Shown here piece by piece: positions 41,435-51,064 of a stretch of 64,000 bases of DNA. The DNA lies in contig JACCLO010000009.1 in NCBI GenBank assembly GCA_029448655.1, positions 1,674,001 to 1,738,000 of the forward strand. Direction: 5' to 3'. The stretch is from Wolfiporia cocos (lineage: Eukaryota > Basidiomycota > Agaricomycetes > Polyporales > Phaeolaceae). Made by a program: the position numbers and the translations under genes. Under the pieces are notes generated by a model, which worked only from the letters and a program-made list of their open reading frames with translations, had not been told where the DNA came from and did not search any database. Position 1 is the stretch's first letter; every line of letters begins with the position of its first letter.

Positions 41435-42144
41435 TGTTACGGGTTGAATACCCGTTCGTATATTCGAGTCGCGAATATAGATCGTTTCTTCTGCACGTAG
41501 GCGTGTAGCCGTATGCAAGGCAAATGCTCGTTAGATGCCTTCAAGTCCTAGGTGAGTCCCTAGGAGATCGTATAATATCCAATACGCGTTAGAGGATATA
41601 ATCTGTTCAAATGCGAGTCTAATAGAATATAAGACTCGCCTAAGTCCGAGAAGTCACTGTGCACTTCGAGGACTTAGTCGTTCGGTTGCTCGAGCGAGAA
41701 ATACTGAGCGTAGTTTCCTACGTTTGAGAACGAGTATAAGACTTCTTGTTTGTACAACAAGGTCGAGCTAAAGAGCTTCGACAGTAAGTACATGAGTTTA
41801 TATACTACGTTAGGTTTTAGGGGTCAAGTCCATCCCAGATGTCACCGCTACTATCTACACTATAGTACCAAACGTTTGATAAGTATGGAGTGATATATCT
41901 GAAATGATAGATAGAAATGAAGATGGCGGTTGAACGCCATCTATCAACTGCGGGATGATAAAGATGGAACGGTGGCAGAGTTGGATCTGGCAAAGGTGAA
42001 ACGCGCCCTACATGCTAGTACAACTGGGGATACGCCCAGTAGAGTCACAAGTAGCCAGGGGGTTGGTTGCGCAACAAGTCCCTGTATCGTATTTGCCCGG
42101 TGGTGAGTTCTGTCGATATTCGAAAAATCAAAATAACCGTATCA
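41435..42144. mobile_element. Solo LTR, 710 bp, TSD GTCA G
   Basis: Starts TGTTACGG and ends CCGTATCA, giving the TG...CA ends and short inverted repeat of an LTR. GTCAG is duplicated at 41430-41434 and 42145-42149. A TATA-like GAGTATAAGAC lies near 41737. It shares the stretch GAGAACGAGTATAAGA and a GTTGAA-loop hairpin with the solo LTR at 49307, so the two belong to related families. No internal retrotransposon region is left. Confidence 0.7.
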
Positions 42145-43185
42145 GTCAGAGGGTGCAAAAGAGACCCCTAATGCACAATTTCGTCACAATCAGTCACAAG
42201 ATGCTGGGTGTGCCACCATGACGGCACAGCCAGCTTGCTGTTGAATGTATGGGCACCTTACGCACTAGTGGCGCTATTTGCCAATCGGAGTTTCTAAGCA
42301 TGATTTCCATGACAGGAAAGGCACCCACAGTTTGTCACGTCTGCACAATGTTTTTTGAAATTTTTTCGCAACAGTCTGATACCTGCTCCAGTAGACCTTG
42401 GTAGCAGTGTCATTTCAATGTGTTCCATCCTTCTATAATAGTGTCAGAGTGTTTAAAGCATAGGATCGGACCAGATCTTACAAGTTTCGTCATACCCCGG
42501 TCCTTGGAGCTTCGAAAACACAACATTCAGAATTATGCACAAGGACATAAGCCAGGGATCTGAACGAAACTCTACAGTGACATTAGTATATATGTCTACT
42601 ATCTACGCGATTATCTACGTGATTTTTCACTTCAACAAGGCCTCTGCAGAGTTGATTGTGCAGAAGTGGTCCATTGTGCAGAAGGGGTCCAGCCATAGTA
42701 GAAGGATGCGAGAAGCCGTCTGAGGAATATGTAATGCAAATTCTGGATGTTGAGCATCGTATATGCTGGCCAAAACGGCTGTGTAACACAAGCCAGACCG
42801 TAACATCTATGGCAGAAACGCTTGGAGGTGAGTATATAGGAGCAACTGTCTTCTTATACTCAAGCTGACTTATGAGCCTGCTCGAGGTCAAACCACATCC
42901 ACTACTACCATGTCTTATGCAAGTGTGCAATTGCACCTCGGAATGCCGGTATTTATGGAGACTGACTGTTAGTCCTTAGGAAGAGTATGTGACAGATGGT
43001 ATGAGAGGTATATCAAGGTATGATTGAGAAGCTAACAACATTTTTGCTACACCATCGTCTCATGGATATTATGTTATGACTTTCAGTCCAGTGTTCGACA
43101 ACATACATTCTGAAACATGGCATTAGCCTCACAGCCATCCAAGGCGGATCATGTCCGCAGACCAGTTTTACTTATGTTGACCTCT
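42145..43185. other. Degenerate repetitive DNA
   Basis: Fragments shared with the left edge of the island (GGACCCCTTCTGCACAAT, inverted at about 42680) and otherwise AT-rich sequence. A 117-codon minus-strand frame (42583-42936) contains the repeated peptide GPLLHN and is probably transposon debris. No gene called. Confidence 0.45.
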
Positions 43186-44806
43186 TCATTGTGAGGCAAC
43201 ACTTTCCCCCTTATGCCCCTGATACAGCGAGACCCATGGACAACGCATACAGCAATGCAGAGGGCCACAAATACTACCACACCAGTCTCCTTGATCCCAT
43301 GCCATGCCAAACACCCCAACATTCACGATAACAGCCATCACAGTCCATCGAGGTGGTGTGAAGATAATGACGCCAACAGCAAACACGATGAAGACCACCT
43401 GCAGCGCGCGCGTGGGCGAGTTGTTCAAGGGTTGAGCAGTAAACGATAGGAAGCAGCAGCAGGTGTTGGACTGCCGACAAGGCTGGATGACTCCTCTGTA
43501 GAGTTTCAGTCAACTATCTTAATCTGCCAATTGCCCTTCACTTTAGAAATCACAGTTGCGAGCTAGGTTTGCACGCAGATTAATCTGCTAGCTGCGGCAG
43601 ATTAATCTACTGTGACAATAAAATGAGACCTCCAGGATTCGAACCAAGGACCTTAGCACAGACGAGAATAAGAGCATCGCAGTATTATTAGCCAACTGAG
43701 CCATAGTGACAACAGTTACCACTAGACCAATCAAAATATATATATATAACGCAAATTTTACACACAATTTCCGCAAATCATCAAGGCAACTAACTGCTAC
43801 AACAAGCATTAAAAAATCAATGATAGTGGTAGCTTGTTTTACCATGCCTGACCTGGAGCAATCCACAATGGGAAAGCTGAATGCACTGGAATCACAAGTC
43901 TTTAGAGGCAGATTCATTTGTATTTGTGTTATGGAAGATGTTAAACTGTGAAAATGAAGTTTACAAAATACTCTATATATTTCTTAAAAGTGTAAAGATT
44001 CTAGTTGCACTGTAGCTCAGTTGGCTAACATATGCTGCGATGCTGTTAGTCTCATCTGTGCTAAGGTCCTTGGTTCGAATCCTGGATGTACCATTTTATT
44101 GTCGCAGTAGATTAATCTGCCGCAGCTAGCAGATTAAGTTGCGTGCAAACCTAGCTCGCAACTGCGATTTCTTAAGCAAAGGGCAGTTGGCAGATTAAGA
44201 TAATTGACTGAAGTCCCTCCTCCTCTACCTGCCGGCTACATGCTCTGCAACTCACCAAGCTCTGGACAATGTCTACAGTGACATTGGCACACGCTGTCCC
44301 TGCAGCCTCTGTCGACATGTCGACGATAACAAATTCCCTGCCCCGCTTCAACGTGGCCTTGGAGACAGTAGCCAGTGGTATGCGCGCCTTCCTGATAGTT
44401 CCTCCCAGCGAGCTATGGATGGTGCATACGCACACTCAACTATCAGCTCTGTTAATCCTATTACACATTTTCTCTGCTTGTAGAGGTCCTCTGGCTGGCT
44501 TGCCTCAGACGAATTAGCTATTTCGGATAGCTCTAGCTCCCTATCGAGTAGCTGCTGTTCGACTAGCTTGTCGACGTTCTGGCTTCCCGATGTGGAACTC
44601 CCAATTGACTTGCATGCCAGCATGTGAGGACCATCACCGAGATCCTGTTCATCTTCTTCTGTGTTGCTAGGCCATGGTCTGTTGTACCTGTGGTCCCTAA
44701 CTGTGCTTGTGCTGCTGTCTGTGAGTACCTGTACTGCCACATCACCTGCCCCCATCTGTCCTCCCACACCTACACGATTGGCATCCTCCTCGGTTTGCAT
44801 GCTCAT
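43186..44806 (-). pseudogene. Membrane-protein family, paralog 3, frameshifted and transposon-split
   Basis: The N-terminal acidic part (44806 to about 44400) shares EEDEQDLGDGP and a KCVIG-T block with paralog 2. The frame then has to shift near 44400 to reach REFVIVDMSTEA. After the conserved phase-0 intron position (donor GTGAGTTGCAG at about 44257), the membrane block VVFIVFAVGVIIFTPPRW...GMAWDQG lies at 43300-43425. A second shift right after MAWDQG is needed to recover VFVALCIAVCVVH. The intron holds a 722-bp foldback element. With two frameshifts, the gene is very likely dead. Confidence 0.7.
43498..44219. mobile_element. Foldback MITE with paired tRNA-like arms, copy 1
   Basis: 722-bp element flanked by CTCCTCT at 43491-43497 and 44220-44226 (7-bp TSD). 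About 215 bp at each end are inverted repeats (inner word GATTAATCTGC). Each arm carries a tRNA-like unit with good Pol III boxes. On the minus strand the A box TGGCTCAGTTGG is 43703-43692 and the B box GGTTCGAATCC 43645-43635. On the plus strand the A box TAGCTCAGTTGG is 44013-44024 and the B box 44072-44082. Both are followed by TTTT within 20 nt and both read outward. The ~290-bp centre has a small open frame but no transposase. Confidence 0.85.
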
Positions 44807-45609
44807 TGTATACTTTCCTTTTACCTGCTGTTGGGGTCTTATTGCTGCTCAATCCTTTCTCCAGGATATTGCAAAGGAAAGGTTGAATGGCAGCACACGT
44901 TGACTACTGAGCATCACTTATATTCATCCCTGCTCTGTCCCCGCCACAATAGCAGCAGCCAGGTTATTCACCTACAAGATGATCTAGGGAAGTCTTGCCA
45001 TCATACTGTCTCCTTGCTCATACATTGCTTTCGTTATTCATGTAGCTTGTGAGCAGACTGTGCGGTACTCTCCGCTGATTGATCAACCAAAATGACACTT
45101 TAGCCTGTATACGACATATTGTGCTTGCTTCATTTTCCATAAAAAATGCAATGGTCGCATTTATGCTGACTGCACGCGTACATATCTGCATCAACCACTC
45201 ACCAGCGCTCCTGCCACGCTCGAAACATCTGGGCGAGGGCTAAGATAGTGCTGGATTGACGTAGCACCAATTGCGTGCCATACAAGGTTGAGGTGCAGCC
45301 ACAGATATACAGCTTAATGGTGACAGCGACAAGGCAGAGCTCGTGAGGAGCAGTTTTCAAAAGACACGCTACCTTGCTCAGGCCTCAGGGCTAAGCCTCC
45401 AAATGTCCGTACATGGAAGAATATCAAGCACGCAAACAAAACATCGAGCAGGTCGTCGGTGAATATAGAAGGTGTATTCTTTATGTCTAGATCACAAAAC
45501 AGTCGCGCCAGACGGTATATCATGGATGAAATCCCAACGAGCTCGTATACTATTCTTGACATTTGAATTGCTGTTTTTCACACGAGTAACTACGAGATGT
45601 AAACAATAT
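44807..45609. other. Degenerate region with possible gene remnant
   Basis: A minus-strand frame at 45314-45562 encodes an 82-residue hydrophobic peptide (SSMIYRLARLFCDLD ... LLDVLFACLIFFHV) that looks like part of a real membrane protein. The 3.4-kb transposon at 45610 begins just upstream of it, and a second minus-strand frame (49002-49226) lies on the far side, so one gene may have been split. Not recognised further. Confidence 0.35.
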
Positions 45610-45720
45610 CACACCATACAGTCACCGTACCCTGGAACAGCCGGTCAACCAATGGGTACGATGGGCTTGTACACCGGTAGAGCCGACGTCAGCTGACAAA
45701 TCCCTCATTGCCTGCACATC

Positions 45721-46078
45721 CAGTCAGCCCACCAGATCCTTGTAGCTGGAACATGGGGTGGGCCAATGGGGGGTCACGGTGCCCATGTTGCCGTGAGCCC
45801 CAGTCAGCCCACCAGCCAAATCTCCATGTACCTGGAACACTGGGTGGGCTGACAGGGGGTCACAGTGCCCATGTTTCCGTGAGCCCCAGTCAGCCCACCA
45901 ACCAAAAATCTATGTACCTGGAACATGGGGTGGGCCAATGGGGGGTCACGGTGCCCATGTTGCTGCAACCCACAGTCGGCCCACCCAGCAAATGTTCATG
46001 TACCTGGAACATGGGGTGGGCTGACAGGGGGTCGCGGTGCCCATGTTGCCGTGAGCCCCAGTCAGCCCACCAACCAAT
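45721..46078. repeat. Subterminal tandem repeat, ~86 bp x ~4.5
   Basis: Units starting CAGTCAGCCCACCA (or CAGTCGGCCCACC) begin at 45721, 45801, 45887, 45973 and 46059. Each contains GTACCTGGAACA and GGTGCCCATGTT-like blocks. It is the left subterminal array of TIR family B; the word order copies the terminal repeat, as expected for repeated transposase-binding sites. Confidence 0.85.
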
Positions 46079-46134
46079 AAGGATCATGGTAAGCATGCAT
46101 ATCTTGCAGTCATAGTCACAGTAAAGGGCACATA

Positions 46135-46699
46135 CAGTTGAAGACCTCATAATGCATAATGATGGTGACCGGATTTCTTTATGCATTATGAGGTCTTATG
46201 CAGTATCAAATTTGTCACAAGATGTCACATTCTGTGACCCAGCATGACTCTGAAGAAATAACATAGCTATGTACCCCAGTATCTATATAGTATTACTTGT
46301 TTCATTGATGTGAGGTCAGCCTTGTAAAGATGAGCAGAGAATTTGCACAACTGCTGCAGCGTGAGCACCGAGATGCCATCTGTTTCTGCAACCTGCAGCC
46401 TCGAGTGGTCGCTGTGTGTCACGTGGACAAAGCGCTTAATGGCGAACTGTGACAGCAATAGGAGCTGCACAAGCCAAAATTGGATTATTTGCTTGGATTT
46501 TGCACCGTAATGCTCTCAGATAAGATACCTATTACTATATATGGCAGATCTACTAATGCATAATTGCCTGATTGCTTATGCATTATGCGATATGAGATTC
46601 CATGCATAAATCCCCGCAAACGAGGTCAGTGACCGGGTCAGGTCATGCATTATGAGGCATTATGCATTATGAGGTTATGCATTATGAGGTCTTCAACTG
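46135..46699. mobile_element. Tc1/mariner-like MITE
   Basis: The ends are perfect 25-bp inverted repeats starting CAGTTGAAGACCTCATAATG, flanked by TA at 46133-46134 and 46700-46701, the signature target of the Tc1/mariner group. The element is 565 bp and has no transposase. The terminal word GCATTATGAGG recurs several times inside both ends (e.g. 46180-46195, 46640-46690), giving extra hairpins. Confidence 0.85.
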
Positions 46700-46961
46700 T
46701 AGATTGCACCAAGCTTTCAATAAGCATCTTGTCACGGTTTTCTACCTGACGTTAAGGATAACGCTTTCCCCCGGGGTCGAACCCCGGTCCTCTTGGTATC
46801 TAGTCACATGATAGGGCCGTTATAGTGTAGTGGGTATCGGCACAGCCCAAGTAGTCACGTTAGGGACACATGACAGTAGCTTAGTCAGTGGCGTCGCGGC
46901 GCCTGCGCACGGCCCCTTACTTTAGGGTCGGTACTTACAAGTAGTACTTGCGCGAGACATG

Positions 46962-46968
46962 TATATAA
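46962..46968 (+). promoter_or_regulatory. TATA box of the LTR retrotransposon
   Basis: TATATAA in the 5' LTR, repeated at 47967-47973 in the 3' LTR. Transcription would begin 25-35 nt downstream, at or next to the self-primer sequence (46995-47007). A perfect 8-bp hairpin with loop CTTACT (46976-46997) lies in between. Confidence 0.7.
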
Positions 46969-47187
46969 GCTAGCGACTGAGGTCTTACTACCTCAGTCTT
47001 GTTATTACCGGCATTGGGGCGTGTCCCACAGTATCTCCCTCTGCGTGCTCTGCTGGCCTCGCCATGCTTCTTAGCCTCTGGCCTTACTGAGTAGCCCTCA
47101 TAGCCAGCGCCACTAGGACGACTCCGGTCCAAGACATTACGTCTTGTATCCTAGGGCATAAGCCGTACGTTGTGAATAACTGCGTCA

Positions 47188-47200
47188 TAATAACAAGACT
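47188..47200 (+). other. Self-complementary primer-binding site
   Basis: TAATAACAAGACT sits immediately after the 5' LTR and is the reverse complement of AGTCTTGTTATTA (46995-47007) in the LTR. It does not resemble the 3' end of a tRNA (no TGG start), which argues for self-priming. Confidence 0.8.
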
Positions 47201-48267
47201 ACTTTACCTCCCCCCCTTGGCATCGTTCTACGCCTTGGGGCCGAGGGTTTCCCACTCTATAGGTAGACAACGCGGCGGGGGCACCTCCTTGAACAGGAGG
47301 TCGGCATCAACTCGCCTGCCCCCCATATAAGCGTTGTCATGGCAACCACCCCCCCCTCTGCGCTCTTTCATGAGCGCGAGCCTTATCGCAAGGCATCAGG
47401 ACGGTGGTATGTTATACCTTACAGAGGAGTGGAAGACGGAAGCCCGCCCTCGCTGTTGAGCGATAGCAGGACATCAACTGGTACGTTCGCTACAACGTAC
47501 GTCCTGGGCGGCAGGACACCCCATGTCCCCTTGACCGGTGGGTATGTGAATCGCTTCGGCGTAACCCCACACTCAACACGGTCGAACCATTATGCGGACC
47601 TCACGTTCAGTCGCAGCAACCCCTCAGGTAGCGTCGCGCGGTTATGCTTTGTACAGCATCGGTAGAAACCGCAACCTAACGCGAATAGAGGGTACGATCC
47701 TTCATCGAGGCGATGAATGTAGAACAGGAGGTAATGTCACGGTTTTCTACCTGACGTTAAGGATAACGCTTTCCCCCGGGGTCGAACCCCGGTCCTCTTG
47801 GTATCTAGTCACATGATAGGGCCGTTATAGTGTAGTGGGTATCGGCACAGCCCAAGTAGTCACGTTAGGGACACATGACAGTAGCTTAGTCAGTGGCGTC
47901 GCGGCGCCTGCGCACGGCCCCTTACTTTAGGGTCGGTACTTACAAGTAGTACTTGCGCGAGACATGTATATAAGCTAGCGACTGAGGTCTTACTACCTCA
48001 GTCTTGTTATTACCGGCATTGGGGCGTGTCCCACAGTATCTCCCTCTGCGTGCTCTGCTGGCCTCGCCATGCTTCTTAGCCTCTGGCCTTACTGAGTAGC
48101 CCTCATAGCCAGCGCCACTAGGACGACTCCGGTCCAAGACATTACGTCTTGTATCCTAGGGCATAAGCCGTACGTTGTGAATAACTGCGTCACATCTATA
48201 GCTCATTGCAAGGCCTAGGGTGGCTTGTACATAGCATAGAAATCAAAATGAACAATTGTTTTACACT

Positions 48268-48380
48268 CGCGATAAGGGTCACGAATAAGCGCCCATTGAT
48301 CGCGGTAAGGGTCGCGGTAAGGGTCACGGCAAGGGTCATGGTGATGGTACATGTCTTGTGGTAAGGGTCACAGTAAGGGC
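48268..48380. repeat. Degenerate minisatellite, GGTAAGGGTC
   Basis: Seven or eight loosely spaced copies of a GGTAAGGGTCRC-like 12-mer, part of the right half of TIR family B. Confidence 0.6.
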
Positions 48381-48729
48381 CCATAACTAGCACTAAGCCT
48401 TCAATAAGTGTTGTGAGGCTTGTGGCATCTCATACACAACATGGCAATCCAAATTGACAACTGGCTTATAATTATGCTTGTGGAAAGGGTTGTGGCATGT
48501 GCCCATTGCAAGCCCTAACATGTGCTACTGATGTTTTTGTGAGCTAACTGCAAGCTTACCGTGAGCTATGGGCACCTATTATGTGACCCCCTACTGTGAG
48601 GGTATTGACTAGGAATGCTTCTATTTTATTCTGTACTATACAAACAAATGCTTACCATGTGTCATTCAATATGTAATGTCACAGTTAATCTTCATAACAC
48701 ACTGAAGTTACCATCAGATATGTAGCATT

Positions 48730-48895
48730 TTGGTTGGTGGGCTGACTGGGGCTCACAGCAACATGGGCACTGCGACCCTCCATCAGCCCACCCCATGGCT
48801 GGTGGGCTGACTGGGGCTCACGGCAACATGGGCACCGCAACCCCCTGTCGGCCCACCCCATGTTCCAGCTACAAGGATCTGGTGGGCTGACTGGA
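48730..48895. repeat. Right subterminal array of TIR family B
   Basis: About three inverted copies of the CAGTCAGCCCACCA unit (here TGGTGGGCTGACTG), mirroring the left array at 45721-46078. Confidence 0.8.
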
Positions 48896-49306
48896 CGTGC
48901 AGGCAACAAGGGATTTGTCGGCCGATGTCGGCTCTACCGGTGTACAAGCCCATCATACCCATTGGTTGACCGGCTGTTCCAGGTACGGTGACTGAATGGG
49001 CTCACAATATACCGTAAAGTTCATCCCTGACACAGATGATCGAATGGGGAACAGCTGCTCCTGGTGTCACTTGGGTATAGAGATCCCTTGGATTCGGCAA
49101 CACTCCACTATATGGTATAAGCAACGGCGCATCAGTGCAGATACTTACTTTCGCTCTCTCATGTAAAGAATAATGAACTAAACCCAAGCAGCAACTGTGC
49201 ATCGATACGAAAGTGAGCACATGCACAAATATCCCTAATGCCTACCCAGAGGGAATTCTCCAAGCATTATTTCGCGGCTTTGAAGTCAGAGACCGTCGAT
49301 ATATGG

Positions 49307-49848
49307 TGTTACAGATCGAATATCCGTTCAACGCAAAATAACCAAGTCGAGTTACTCAGCGTATCGAGTAGCGCACTACTCGTCGGACTCCTCAGAGTCA
49401 GAGCATCGATATACGAGCTGCAGGCTTAATTGCTTAAGCCCTTGAGAACGAGTATAAGATCCTTGTAATTCAACAAGGTCGAGCTGAGGAACTCGACCGG
49501 TATTTACATCAGGTTATATACTACGGTTCGCTAATCGGGGTCATAGTGTCTTTGGTACTGCTACTACTAAGTCCGTCGTGCTAACGATATAGGTAATAAA
49601 GGAGAAGTGTTGCGGTTGAGCGCAACAAGGGATGAAACGTAGAACTACTGTGGTTATACACAGAATATCAGCTAGAACGCGATGCGAACACGGAGAGTGG
49701 GCATAGGGTTGTTATACATGAAACAGGGCCTACGGTTGAACGGAGGCCCCTAGGAATCGAGCGCTGGGTACAGCGGTTGAACGCTAAGTCCTTATACACA
49801 GTGAGGCGCCAACGAGAATATTCGAGTGTACCTGGTAGAATCGTAACA
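49307..49848. mobile_element. Solo LTR, 542 bp, TSD TATGG
   Basis: Starts TGTTACAG and ends CGTAACA; TATGG is duplicated at 49302-49306 and 49849-49853. It shares GAGAACGAGTATAAGA (TATA region, about 49443) with the solo LTR at 41435. Three hairpins with GTTGAA/GTTGAG loops lie in its 3' half. Confidence 0.8.
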
Positions 49849-49922
49849 TATGGCACCAGAAGTCGAGAAATGAGGACCGCTTTAGATTGAACAGAGTGAT
49901 GAGACATACCGCCATCCTCATT

Positions 49923-51064
49923 TCAGGTGATACACCAGGGCAGATTTGAAAACAATGCCCCACTCAGCATGCCTCGCAGTTCCTCGATCAACGATCCCCC
50001 CCAAGCTATTACCTTTAGTGTCAGACTGACACCCAGACACAAAAGGAACTGAGGAGGATATACTTGATTAAAACCAAGCTGAGGATCAGACTTGGTGGGT
50101 TTCTACTATATATACATGAGTCTGTGTGTGTCCTTATGTGTCTCGCATACCTGTAATGGTTTAGCGGTGTCTGGGTAGTGAACTAAAGCTAATAGACTTC
50201 GTTAGACCTTTGTCAAGGGTTTCTGGGAATTGTAGCAGGTGTGATATGACTGGGATCTGCAATGTGTGGTAACCATGTGTATCTACTGATCCCTGAATTG
50301 TGATTGTGTTAGAATTATATGAATGCTTCCTGGAATGTATAGGTGGTTCTGATATTCTCAGGAATGCTTCTGTGAAGTATAAATTAATGAAAGAAGCGAA
50401 ATTAGTTCTTGTGTGACTTTTGACTAAATATATCTCTGGAACTTGTTAAACCTTATGTTTGAATGTCGCCTTATGGTAGCCTTGTGGTACTGGGATTATT
50501 AGAATGTTTCCTGGGGCTTCTGGTGTGTTGTGATAGTGGTATGGAATTTATTGGTTCGTCTTCTTGGGGTTTCTTGTGATAATGGGATTTATTGCTTTAT
50601 GGATTTTATTTGAGGGTTCAGATAGAACTGAGTTATTATTGGATTGAACCGTTTGGAATGTGGATTAGTTTGGAATTTATTATGACTGGTTCTTAAATCC
50701 TGACATTTAGGTAGCTGACGATTTTGCCCTTGTAGGTGTTTCCCTCCTTGCCATCATTTCTTCCGCCAGTTCTAGTGACTGAATTGACACCGATGCCACT
50801 GTACTCTGCGCGAGTTTCGCTAACAATATCCATCACTGCTACGTCTTGTCCGACCAGAAGAGTGTGGAAAATGAATGCCGGGCTTTGGGGCAGCTCGGTA
50901 AAAACCTCTGCATGTTCAACAGCGAGTGCAAATTTGGTCCCAGATGCCTTATCCTGGGTGTAGAACTTGCTGTTATGTGGCCTCCTCCGTGACACGTTAT
51001 CCAAAACTAGAGAGTCATATCGTGCATGCAAGCCATCCACATCACATCTGCCAGAGGTTCCGAA
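49923..51064 (-). pseudogene. Unrecognised coding remnant split by an LTR and cut by a transposon
   Basis: Minus-strand frame from 51064 (where TIR family A copy 2 begins) to 50711 encodes a plausible globular sequence (SRILLMFGTSGRCDVDGLHARYDSLVL region ... VAVMDIVSETRAEYSG). A solo LTR (50019-50705) interrupts it. If the LTR and one copy of its TTTAG duplication are removed, the frame stays open for about 34 more codons to a stop at 49923. I recognise no family. It is either a host gene remnant or an older transposon ORF. Confidence 0.4.
50019..50705. mobile_element. Solo LTR, 687 bp, TSD TTTAG
   Basis: Starts TGTCAGACTGACA and ends CCTGACA; TTTAG is duplicated at 50014-50018 and 50706-50710. 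A TATATATAC box lies near 50110. The 3' 550 bp are markedly T/G-rich on the plus strand. It differs from the other LTR families in this window. Confidence 0.8.

Larger units (their letters stand above)
46730..48192 (+). mobile_element. Complete short LTR retrotransposon (TRIM-like), self-priming type
   Basis: Two 458-bp LTRs (46730-47187 and 47735-48192) look identical by eye base for base, start TGTCACGG and end GCGTCA, and are flanked by the 5-bp duplication CATCT (46725-46729, 48193-48197). The 547-bp interior encodes no reverse transcriptase; a 108-codon frame (47339-47665) starting MATTPPSALFHEREPYR is the only candidate product. Directly after the 5' LTR, TAATAACAAGACT (47188-47200) is the exact complement of 46995-47007 inside the LTR. 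That stretch lies about 30 nt downstream of TATATAA (46962-46968), where transcription should start. This is the arrangement of self-primed Tf1/sushi-type elements. AGAACAGGAGGTAA before the 3' LTR is a polypurine-tract candidate. The identical LTRs imply a recent insertion. Confidence 0.92.
45610..49003. mobile_element. TIR element family B with subterminal repeats, carrying nested elements
   Basis: ACAATAT is duplicated at 45603-45609 and 49004-49010. Nine bases inside each copy begins CAGTCACCGTACC (left, 45619) and its complement (right, ending 48994). The inverted repeat then runs on for about 100 bp, including GGTCAACCAATGGGTA and GGCTTGTACACCGGTAGAG. Subterminal arrays follow on both sides and echo the TIR (CAGTCAGCCCACCA). 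The 3394-bp unit shrinks to about 1.36 kb when the nested LTR element and MITE are removed, so it is non-autonomous. TIR plus subterminal arrays recalls the KDZ and CACTA superfamilies, but the 7-bp duplication fits neither cleanly. Confidence 0.75.

Noticed and set aside
43625..43715. Functional tRNA genes in the foldback MITE arms
   Set aside because: A and B boxes are good, but the acceptor stem does not pair and the anticodon arm is irregular, so these are tRNA-like, not tRNA genes.
45708..46115. 135-codon ORF in the left subterminal array
   Set aside because: Repeated peptide created by the 86-bp tandem repeat, not a gene.
46770..46835. tRNA gene in the LTR of the short retrotransposon
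   Set aside because: A box-like TAGTGTAGTGG (46823-46833) is on the plus strand while the B box GGTTCGACCCC (46783-46773) is on the minus strand, so they cannot form one tRNA gene; no cloverleaf closes.
46935..48137. Duplicated 65-codon gene at 46935-47132 and 47940-48137
   Set aside because: Identical because it lies in the two LTRs; antisense to the element and without any motif.
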